From contig CAMLMA010000093.1 in the NCBI GenBank assembly GCA_946481065.1, positions 1-6,860 of the forward strand: a stretch of DNA of 6,860 nt. Direction: 5' to 3'. Source of the stretch: an uncultured Nitrosomonadales bacterium. Lineage in GTDB: Bacteria > Pseudomonadota > Gammaproteobacteria > Burkholderiales > Methylophilaceae. The notes under the pieces are model-generated. The model had not been told where the DNA came from and did not search any database. It saw only the letters and a program-made list of their open reading frames with translations. Position 1 is the first letter of the stretch. The number at the start of each line of letters is the position of its first letter. Positions 1 to 5,162 of this stretch are shown one piece after another. The position numbers were made by a program, and so were the translations under genes.

Positions 1-569
1 AGATCGCTGAAGTCGGTGTCGCAGTCCTGGCGGAACAGCAGGCGGCCGGCACCCAGTGCCGACAGGCGATCATCGAGCGCCTGGCCGGTGGCGCAGAACT
101 TCGGGTAGCTGCTGTCGCCCAGTGCGAGCACGGCATAATGCACGCCGCTCATTCTCGGGGCGTCGGCCGCCATCACCGAGGTGTAGAAGTTGCTCATGGG
201 CTCGGGCGGGTCGCCGTCGCCATGCGTGCTGCAGATGATGAGGATGAAGTGATAGCGCGACAGGTGGCGTGCGCGCATCTGCGACAGGTTCTTCAGTTCA
301 AAGGCGATGTGCTTCTGTTCCAGCGCGAAGGCGAGCTTGCTGGCAAGCGCTTGCGAGTTGCCGGTCTCGGTGCCGTAGGCGACCAGCACCTTGCTCGCTT
401 CCGGTTTGGGCGCACCGTTGTCGGCGATACCAGGCACGGCATGCTTGCCGAGCGCCGCGATATAGCCGCTCAGCCACAGCAGCTGGTCGCTATTGAATTC
501 CTTGAGCAGCAGGTCGAGCTTGCTGAGTTGGGTGTCTTCGATCAATCGTTCCGCGGTGTTGGCGGTCAT
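1..569 (-). CDS. cysJ: Sulfite reductase (NADPH) flavoprotein alpha subunit, N-terminal part (partial, runs off the left edge)
   Basis: Only the first 189 residues are present. CysJ-type flavoproteins carry electrons from NADPH through FAD and FMN to the sirohaem subunit CysI, which reduces sulfite to sulfide in assimilatory sulfur metabolism in the cytoplasm. What is visible is the N-terminal segment and the flavodoxin-like FMN domain. The segment SDQLLWLSGY (about residues 27-36) resembles the N-terminal region of E. coli CysJ. The FMN phosphate loop is YGTETGNS (65-72), followed by STHGDGDPPEP (114-124) and LGDSSYPKFC (150-159), all characteristic of diflavin reductases. The FAD/NADPH domains would lie beyond the window. 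The ATG at 569 is the only in-frame start near the homologous N-terminus. A GGAAG lies directly against it, too close for an ideal ribosome binding site. The gene is divergent from the LysR regulator next door. Other diflavin reductases are possible, but the N-terminal match favours CysJ. Confidence 0.85.
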   Translation of the reverse strand, partial: MTANTAERLIEDTQLSKLDLLLKEFNSDQLLWLSGYIAALGKHAVPGIADNGAPKPEASKVLVAYGTETGNSQALASKLAFALEQKHIAFELKNLSQMRARHLSRYHFILIICSTHGDGDPPEPMSNFYTSVMAADAPRMSGVHYAVLALGDSSYPKFCATGQALDDRLSALGAGRLLFRQDCDTDFSD

Positions 570-674
570 CTTCCGGTCATTTGGGGTACTTTTTGGCAGA
601 CCGACAGTATGAAAGGCTGGATAATGAATGAATAATGAAATTTAAATCAAAATGATATTAAAATATTTCATATC
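570..674. promoter_or_regulatory. Divergent AT-rich control region between the cysJ-like gene and the LysR gene
   Basis: The 105-bp gap should contain promoters for both divergent genes. LysR regulators classically bind such gaps to control themselves and the neighbour. The half nearest the regulator (about 621-674) is strikingly AT-rich compared with the genes. It contains ATGA-type short repeats (624-639) and the element AATAATGAAAT at 631-641, which recurs inverted at 1574-1584. No clear -35/-10 pair could be chosen for either direction. Confidence 0.55.
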
Positions 675-676
675 AT
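652..676. promoter_or_regulatory. 25-bp near-perfect dyad overlapping the LysR start codon (candidate autoregulatory operator)
   Basis: The outer arms ATGATAT (652-658) and ATATCAT (670-676) are exact reverse complements. After one mismatched pair (659/669) the symmetry continues inward, AAA (660-662) against TTT (666-668). The right arm includes the first two bases of the LysR ATG (675-677). LysR proteins bind dyads with a T-N11-A core, and autorepression is common in the family. Binding here is an inference, as an AT-rich dyad can arise by chance. Confidence 0.45.
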
Positions 677-1541
677 GGATATCCACCTGCTCAAGACTTT
701 CCTCGAGATCGCCCGTTCCGGCAGTTTCATCAGCGCTTCGGAGCGCCTCAACGTCACGCAGACGACGGTCACCGCGCGCATCAAGAACCTCGAGGAGCAG
801 CTCGGTTGCAAACTGTTCATCCGTAACAAGCGCGGCGCACGGCTGACCGAGAACGGGCAGCGCTTCATCGGTCACGCCAGCCAGATGGTGCAGACCTGGG
901 AGTCGGCCAAGCGCGACCTGCCACTGCCCGAAGGCTCGGAAGGCTTGCTGACCATCGGTGCCGAGACCAGCCTCTGGAACCCGCTGTTCCTCAACTGGAT
1001 CACCTCGATCCAGGCCGCCTATACCAACCTGACGGTGCGCGCGCTGGTGCTGGACACCAAGCACCTGCACGAGCAGCTTGAAGCCGGCATCATGGATGCC
1101 GCACTCGTGCACCAGCCGGATTACTGGCCGGGCCTGCAGGTGCTGGAGATCCTCGAAGAGAAGCTGATCTACGTGCGCGCGGTACGTTCGGCAGAGCCTT
1201 ACCTCTTCGTCGACTGGGGGGAGGATTTCCGCACGCAACATGACATTGTGCTGCCGGACAAAGCGAAGTCGGCGATCACCATGAATCTCGGTCCGCTCGC
1301 CTTGTTCTACCTGCTGGAACATGGCGGCAGCGGCTATTTCCGTACGCGCGTGGTGCAACGCTACCTGGCTGAAGGCATCCTTGAAAGGGTCCCGCAGTCG
1401 CCGGAATTCTCGTACCCGGTGTACCTCGTCTATCCGCGGAACAAGATCACGCCAAGGCTAGAGGCCATTATCGAGCTGCTGAAGCGCGATGCTGGCGAAT
1501 CCACCAACTGGTCGCAGCACCAGGAGCGCATGGCGCCTTAA
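675..1541 (+). CDS. LysR-family transcriptional regulator, HdfR-like
   Basis: A 288-residue cytoplasmic DNA-binding regulator of normal LysR length. The winged helix-turn-helix lies at about residues 2-60. The opening MDIHLLKTFLEIARSGSF and the recognition-helix region ASERLNVTQTTVTARIKNLE are textbook LysR. The rest (about 90-275) fits the periplasmic-binding-protein-like effector domain. The segment VDWGEDF resembles a segment I recall from E. coli HdfR, as does the start, so I place it in the HdfR branch rather than with CysB, the usual cysteine regulator. The ATG at 675 is supported by the family-typical N-terminus, although no Shine-Dalgarno sequence precedes it and a dyad overlaps it. 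It is divergent from the cysJ-like gene, which is its likeliest target besides itself. The effector is unknown. Confidence 0.9.
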   Translation: MDIHLLKTFLEIARSGSFISASERLNVTQTTVTARIKNLEEQLGCKLFIRNKRGARLTENGQRFIGHASQMVQTWESAKRDLPLPEGSEGLLTIGAETSLWNPLFLNWITSIQAAYTNLTVRALVLDTKHLHEQLEAGIMDAALVHQPDYWPGLQVLEILEEKLIYVRAVRSAEPYLFVDWGEDFRTQHDIVLPDKAKSAITMNLGPLALFYLLEHGGSGYFRTRVVQRYLAEGILERVPQSPEFSYPVYLVYPRNKITPRLEAIIELLKRDAGESTNWSQHQERMAP

Positions 1542-1544
1542 GTA

Positions 1545-1557
1545 TCAATAATATTGA
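1545..1557. promoter_or_regulatory. 13-bp perfect palindrome downstream of the LysR gene
   Basis: TCAATAATATTGA is an exact palindrome around the central A at 1551. It lies just after the LysR stop codon, at the upstream end of the AT-rich gap before the small membrane protein gene. It could be an operator for that gene. No T-run follows in a way that suggests a terminator. Confidence 0.3.
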
Positions 1558-1645
1558 ATTTATCTAGCGTTATATTTCATTATTAACTATATAAAACTGG
1601 TCGCATAATCCTCATCCATCAAGGCACACGCAATATGAGGGCATC
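1558..1645 (+). promoter_or_regulatory. AT-rich promoter region of the small membrane protein gene
   Basis: The gap is AT-rich and includes ATTTCATTATT (1574-1584), the exact reverse complement of the 631-641 element in front of the LysR gene. Possible -10 sequences are TATAAA (1590-1595) and CATTAT (1578-1583). The latter sits 18 bp after TTGAAT (1554-1559), but neither match is strong. A GAGGG (1637-1641) placed just before the ATG at 1646 is a plausible ribosome binding site. Confidence 0.35.
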
Positions 1646-2047
1646 ATGTCTACCAGGGTTATCAGCGTCAGCTCGCAACGCAGGGCGGCGCAAATCTTCA
1701 ACTTCCTATCCGTCATCGCCGTCACGTTCATGCCGATCTTCCCGCTACTGATGATCTGGATCGCGGCGTCGATCGTCGTCTACTCGGCCAATATCTTCCA
1801 TCCCAACCAGGTCGTGCGCCGCTATACCAAATACGCAGGCTATCGCTTCTACGGCTTTGCGGGTGTGTCGCTGGCAACCATGATCTTCTCCGGTATCCTG
1901 GTCAAGGTCGCCGGTAGCGCGCAGACCCTGCTGCTCTGCCTGTGGATATTCGGCTTCGTCATCGTCGTGCCGATGGGGCTGCTGGCGCTGTTCAGGGCTA
2001 ATCACGAGCACTGGCATGAGATGCGGGTAGAGGAACGCGAGTATTAG
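1646..2047 (+). CDS. Small three-helix inner-membrane protein of unknown function
   Basis: I do not recognise a family. The 133-residue product has a short basic N-terminus (residues 1-16) with R4, R12 and R13, then a long hydrophobic stretch at about 19-47 with two prolines (P30, P33). That stretch could be one long helix or a tight helical hairpin. A basic, tyrosine-rich loop (52-67) follows, then a helix at about 68-89 and another at about 93-116. The charged C-terminal tail carries the cluster HEHWHE (120-125). The positive-inside rule puts the 52-67 loop in the cytoplasm. The start is supported by GAGGG about 5 nt upstream. The gene follows the LysR regulator by 104 bp and converges on the LuxR gene with a 24-bp gap that holds no obvious terminator. 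Confidence 0.75.
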   Translation: MSTRVISVSSQRRAAQIFNFLSVIAVTFMPIFPLLMIWIAASIVVYSANIFHPNQVVRRYTKYAGYRFYGFAGVSLATMIFSGILVKVAGSAQTLLLCLWIFGFVIVVPMGLLALFRANHEHWHEMRVEEREY

Positions 2048-2071
2048 GGATGCAGTGGTCGGCTGTCGCGA

Positions 2072-2863
2072 TCAGCGCAGCCAGATTTCGCATTTGCTGA
2101 TGAGTTCGGCCTGGTTCGCGGCGTTGAGCGTCTCGCGCGCGCTGCGTAGCTGGTTCTCGATAGTACGTACCGACTTGCCGAGCTGGTCGGCGATTTGCTT
2201 GTAGCTCAATCCCTTGGCGGCCAGTTCGATCGCCATCAATTCCGAACGCGTCGGCCGCTTGATGATCTGCGATCGCTTCGGGTCATGCCAGCGCTTGCTG
2301 ATACCGATCAATGGGCCTAGGAAGGTCTCGGCGAAACTCTCCATGAAGGCGATCTCGCCGCTGGTCCAGACATGCGGCTCGTGGGTGAAATCCACGCAGG
2401 TCAACCCGACTGGTTGCCGATCCCAGGTTAGCCGCTGGAACAGGATGGACTTGCTCTGGATCGATTCGAACTTCTTGCGTGAATCGCCGAGCATGGGGTT
2501 GCTGGTGACGTTGTCGCAGACCACTGGCGCACGCTGGCGCCAGGTCCGCTGGAAGACGCTGACCTGGTTGGAGAAGACTACGCCGGTGTAGTCGGGCGGG
2601 TCGAAGGTCTTGTTGTAATAGATCGAAGCCGGGTTGTAGGTCGCGTCCTGCGGCGTGAGGAACCCGATATCGGCCCGGCAGGCCGCGAGTTTCTGTACGA
2701 TGAACTCGAGCGCGATCTCCATCATCTCATCCGGGTCCTCGATGGCAAGGATGAGATGTGCCGCGCAGTTCAGGGTGTCCTGCGGGTACAGGCCGCGATT
2801 GGCGTCGAGAAAGTGCTTCTTCAGCGCCTTCTTGGTCGGTGGCTCCATTTGATAATTCAGCAT
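2072..2863 (-). CDS. GAF-domain LuxR-type transcriptional regulator
   Basis: A 263-residue one-component regulator. An N-terminal region of about residues 32-186 has the length and pattern of a GAF-type ligand domain. It contains three cysteines at about 33, 62 and 116 and a fourth near 156. The C-terminal LuxR/GerE helix-turn-helix (about 203-258) is clear: LAAKGLSYKQIADQLGKSVRTIENQ, split here as LAAKGLSYKQIADQLGKS followed by VRTIENQLR. There is no receiver domain or conserved aspartate, so it probably senses a small molecule or redox state directly. The start is uncertain. The ATG at 2863 has only a weak AGAG upstream. A GTG at 2899 would add 12 residues, and the ATG at 2847 would remove 5. 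The gene is divergent from the exported cupin operon and is the obvious candidate to control it. The ligand is unknown. Confidence 0.85.
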   Translation of the reverse strand: MLNYQMEPPTKKALKKHFLDANRGLYPQDTLNCAAHLILAIEDPDEMMEIALEFIVQKLAACRADIGFLTPQDATYNPASIYYNKTFDPPDYTGVVFSNQVSVFQRTWRQRAPVVCDNVTSNPMLGDSRKKFESIQSKSILFQRLTWDRQPVGLTCVDFTHEPHVWTSGEIAFMESFAETFLGPLIGISKRWHDPKRSQIIKRPTRSELMAIELAAKGLSYKQIADQLGKSVRTIENQLRSARETLNAANQAELISKCEIWLR

Positions 2864-2998
2864 GATCGGTGACTCTACTTGTCCGGCGGTGTCACGCACG
2901 TCCCCGGCGTGATTCCATTAAAACTATCTTACTCCCAAATTGCATAGCATGTCGCATGCCTGCACAAGGACTGAAAATGCCTGAAATATAGGGGTATT

Positions 2999-3026
2999 TT
3001 GTCAAGTTTTTACAGTTGTGTAACAA
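2999..3026 (+). promoter_or_regulatory. Candidate sigma-70 promoter for the cupin operon
   Basis: TTGTCA (2999-3004) matches the -35 consensus at five of six positions. The best -10 at a 16-bp spacing is TAACAA (3021-3026), only a partial match. Transcription would then begin at about 3032-3034. A weak -10 would fit a promoter that needs an activator, such as the divergent LuxR protein. This is an inference from base matches only. Confidence 0.35.
3007..3026. promoter_or_regulatory. Dyad overlapping the candidate promoter (possible operator)
   Basis: TTACA (3010-3014) and TGTAA (3019-3023) are exact reverse complements around GTTG. After one mismatch (3009/3024) the symmetry extends with TT (3007-3008) and AA (3025-3026). 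It covers the spacer and candidate -10 of the cupin operon promoter, a position where a bound protein would affect initiation. Confidence 0.4.
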
Positions 3027-3031
3027 ATAAG

Positions 3032-3097
3032 ATGTCTCTCAATGAAGGAACCGACTTTCAGATTTCACTTTTAATTTCGGACCAAGGAGAGAGACAT
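3032..3097 (+). promoter_or_regulatory. Leader hairpin that can mask the cupin ribosome binding site and start codon
   Basis: ATGTCTCTC (3032-3040) is the exact reverse complement of GAGAGACAT (3089-3097), which contains part of the Shine-Dalgarno sequence (AAGGAGAG, 3084-3091) and the A and T of the cupin ATG (3096-3098). The fold continues inward with GG (3047-3048) against CC (3082-3083) and CCGA (3051-3054) against TCGG (3077-3080). The AAGGA core lies in an internal loop. In RNA this would reduce translation initiation unless melted or remodelled. The pairing is read directly from the sequence; the regulatory role is inferred. Confidence 0.5.
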
Positions 3098-3545
3098 GAA
3101 GAAGACTTATTGGGCAGTTGCAGTGGTAACCACGATCGGAATGTTCTATGGCGCGGCACTGATGGCGCACGGCGCGGCTGATGCACCGGACAAGCGCGTC
3201 AAGATGCAGTATTTCAAGAACGCGCAGAAGATGAAGATCCGCTCCATGAATGTCGAAGGTACCAACGCCTTCCTGCAGGACATCGTCGCATCCAACGACC
3301 CGAAGGCGCCGATCGCCTGCGGCCTGTTCCGCATGGAGAAGGGCAATTCGCTGACCTACACTTATGGATACGATGAAGCCAAGATCATCGTCGATGGCGA
3401 GATGTACGTGAATGACGGCGCGACCAAGGTCAAGGCGACCAAGGGTGATGTCCTGTTTTTCCCCAAGGGCGCGACGATCACCTTCTCATCCGATAGTTAT
3501 GGCGTAGGATTCATCTGCGGCCAGCGCGCATTCGACGGCGCATGA
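3096..3545 (+). CDS. Exported small cupin protein, EutQ-like
   Basis: A 149-residue protein with a Sec-type signal peptide (KK at the N-terminus, hydrophobic stretch about 5-24, probable cleavage after AHG or AHGAA at about 26-28), so the mature protein should be periplasmic. The remainder is one cupin barrel. Its closest resemblance is to the C-terminal domain of the ethanolamine-utilisation protein EutQ: YDEAKIIVDGEMYV (92-105) and KGDVLFFPKGATITF (116-130) follow the EutQ pattern YDEIDMVLEGEL...AGDVMFIPKGSSIEF, recalled from E. coli. The usual cupin metal-binding histidines are absent, as in EutQ. Two cysteines, C75 (IACGLF) and C141 (FICGQ), could form a disulfide. AAGGAGAG stands about 5 nt before the ATG. 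This is the first gene of a three-gene exported operon. Its ligand or enzymatic activity is unknown. Confidence 0.85.
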   Translation: MKKTYWAVAVVTTIGMFYGAALMAHGAADAPDKRVKMQYFKNAQKMKIRSMNVEGTNAFLQDIVASNDPKAPIACGLFRMEKGNSLTYTYGYDEAKIIVDGEMYVNDGATKVKATKGDVLFFPKGATITFSSDSYGVGFICGQRAFDGA

Positions 3546-3562
3546 TGCCAAGCTGGCATCAT
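3542..3562 (+). other. Perfect 9-bp hairpin overlapping the cupin stop codon
   Basis: ATGATGCCA (3542-3550) and TGGCATCAT (3554-3562) are exact reverse complements separated by AGC. The TGA stop (3543-3545) is inside the left arm. No T-run follows, so it is not a standard intrinsic terminator. It is better read as an intercistronic RNA stabiliser or processing signal that could raise cupin expression over the downstream genes. The function is inferred. Confidence 0.6.
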
Positions 3563-3591
3563 TCACGAGAACAGAATCGAGGAGAGCGGAA

Positions 3592-5115
3592 ATGAAAAAA
3601 CTTTCATTGATCCATCTATTTCCGTTGTGTATTTCCATGGCCTTGCCTGGCGTCGGCCACGCTGAACGCAATATCGACCTGACCGACCTGACGCAAGGTG
3701 ACCCGTTCTTTTACACCAGCGACCAGGACGTCAAGGAAACCGACGGCCAGAAGGCGCTGGTCGGCACAGGCCGCCCCAACAGAACGCATTCGCAGATCCC
3801 GCATCTGCCGTTCTATTTCGGCTACATGAATACCAACTACACCTATCGCTTCGTCACGGTGGCGGAACAGGTACTGACCATGATCGGCGAGGGCAAGCAC
3901 GGCTTGTGGCGCGTGCAGGAGAATGGCACCGTGCGGGAGTATCTGAGGCAAGGGGCCAAGGGTCTGTCACCGGGCGCGGATCTTGAAGACCCTGCCAACC
4001 TGGAGATCATCCGGCAGAGCTACAGTTCGTATATCCCGGAGGCAGGCTGGGCCGGCTACAAGTATCCGGACGAGCAACTGTCCAAGGCTGGCGAACTCAA
4101 CTATATCGACCTGCCGATCGGCCACGCCAAATACGGCAATAAGTATGTCGCGCATCAGCCGATCGATCTGCCTAATTTCTACTGCACGATGTCCGAGAAC
4201 GATTACCCCTACGCCCAGCAGGTGATGAATTTCGCCTTCCAGCAACCCGGGGCGAACAAGATCGGTCCGCTGGGCAAGCGTGCCGGCCTCGATATCAAGG
4301 AGAACTACACCCAGGTGATCCGCATCAACCACCTGCCGGACGCACGCTCCTGGGTGAATGTCGGCGAGCCGGGCAAGGACGCGCTGCATGTGAAGTGGGA
4401 AGCAGTCGACACGAGCAAGACTGAGGTCGAGTATTACCTCGTCGAGCGGCCGTTCTTCAACAAGCCTTATATCTTTGTCGCCGCAGTCTACGACAACCAG
4501 GATAACCGCGATTTCCAGTATGTGCGGCCGGCGGGGTCTTACTTCGATTCGATCCGTGACAAGCAGGCAGAACTCAAGACCACGGTCACGCCTCAGCCAC
4601 GCTTCCACCTCAGGAATGGCGACCTCGCCCCGGCGGTCGGGCTGCCGATCTACGGCGTCCATCACCCTAACCGGGCCGCTTATGGCGGCGGCGGTGCCTG
4701 TCCGTTCAAGGGTGGAGATTGGGGTCGCTATCCCAAGACTACCGGCGGCTCGGGCTGGCCCACGCAATATGAGGAAGTCACGCCGCTTTGTGATGCCGTG
4801 CTGGTCGATATCAAGTTCTACGCCAATCTCGATGGTCGCGACTGGAACGATACGACCAAGTATCTCGGCAATGCCGGCGTCGGTAGCAAACAGGTCGAAT
4901 ACAAGATGCAGGGCGGCGAGTACGGGGTCTTCACCGACCCCTACAACGTCGATCGGCATGTCAAGAACGCCGAAAGCCAGGTCGTCCCGGACCGGCTGAC
5001 GCTGACCTACCCCAGTGTCGCTCCGACCGTCGCCTACACGCCCGTGGAGAGGATCCCCATGGGCCCGGGCATGGTTCCCACCAAAGGCTCTACTTGCCGT
5101 CCCGTGCCGGAATGA
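3592..5115 (+). CDS. Large exported protein of unknown function
   Basis: I do not recognise a family. The 507-residue product begins with a clear signal peptide (KK, hydrophobic 4-21, cleavage likely after GHA at residue 24). C13 is not in a lipobox, so it should be a soluble periplasmic or secreted protein of about 483 residues. The mature part is rich in tyrosine and other aromatics (for example FYFGYMNTNYTYRF early on), has no membrane helix and no CXXCH haem motif, and has four cysteines, C198, C370, C400 and C502, enough for two disulfides. A glycine-rich stretch YGGGGACPFKGG surrounds C370. The C-terminus is proline-rich. The start is supported by GAGGAGAG (3578-3585) about 6 nt upstream. 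It lies 46 nt after the cupin and 47 nt before the porin gene, so all three are probably cotranscribed. A role in binding or processing a substrate passed through the porin is only a guess. Confidence 0.85.
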   Translation: MKKLSLIHLFPLCISMALPGVGHAERNIDLTDLTQGDPFFYTSDQDVKETDGQKALVGTGRPNRTHSQIPHLPFYFGYMNTNYTYRFVTVAEQVLTMIGEGKHGLWRVQENGTVREYLRQGAKGLSPGADLEDPANLEIIRQSYSSYIPEAGWAGYKYPDEQLSKAGELNYIDLPIGHAKYGNKYVAHQPIDLPNFYCTMSENDYPYAQQVMNFAFQQPGANKIGPLGKRAGLDIKENYTQVIRINHLPDARSWVNVGEPGKDALHVKWEAVDTSKTEVEYYLVERPFFNKPYIFVAAVYDNQDNRDFQYVRPAGSYFDSIRDKQAELKTTVTPQPRFHLRNGDLAPAVGLPIYGVHHPNRAAYGGGGACPFKGGDWGRYPKTTGGSGWPTQYEEVTPLCDAVLVDIKFYANLDGRDWNDTTKYLGNAGVGSKQVEYKMQGGEYGVFTDPYNVDRHVKNAESQVVPDRLTLTYPSVAPTVAYTPVERIPMGPGMVPTKGSTCRPVPE

Positions 5116-5162
5116 CGGGCCGAGCCAACTACCCTAACTAAAGATCAATGAGGAGAAATACC

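Larger units (their letters stand above)
2864..3095. promoter_or_regulatory. Divergent control region between the LuxR regulator and the exported-protein operon
   Basis: The gap of about 230 bp is AT-richer than the flanking genes and must drive both directions. It contains clustered GCAT/ATGC words (2942-2959, including the palindrome GCATGC at 2954-2959). CTGAAA is repeated one helical turn apart (2971-2976 and 2981-2986), with its reverse complement TTTCAG at 3056-3061. A dyad around 3010-3023 and a leader hairpin are listed separately. No riboswitch class that I recognise is present. Confidence 0.6.

Noticed and set aside
138..635. Plus-strand open frame across the cysJ-like gene
   Set aside because: The minus strand carries unmistakable FMN-binding motifs, so this frame is a shadow.
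642..1358. Long open frame on the minus strand opposite the LysR gene
   Set aside because: The plus-strand LysR protein is a clear family member. The opposite frame is a by-product of GC-rich codon use.
1542..1600. Possible terminator after the LysR gene
   Set aside because: The only perfect palindrome is AT-rich and short, with no GC stem followed by a T-run. It is better considered a possible operator.
3032..3181. Upstream open frame starting at ATG 3032, out of frame with the cupin and overlapping its start
   Set aside because: It has no good ribosome binding site and its sequence past 3096 is only a shifted reading of the cupin signal peptide. A leaderless upstream frame cannot be excluded if transcription starts at 3032, but there is no positive evidence.
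3967..4959. 330-codon open frame on the minus strand inside the 507-residue exported protein gene
   Set aside because: The plus-strand gene has a signal peptide, a good ribosome binding site and operon context. The minus frame shows none of these and reads as a GC-rich shadow.
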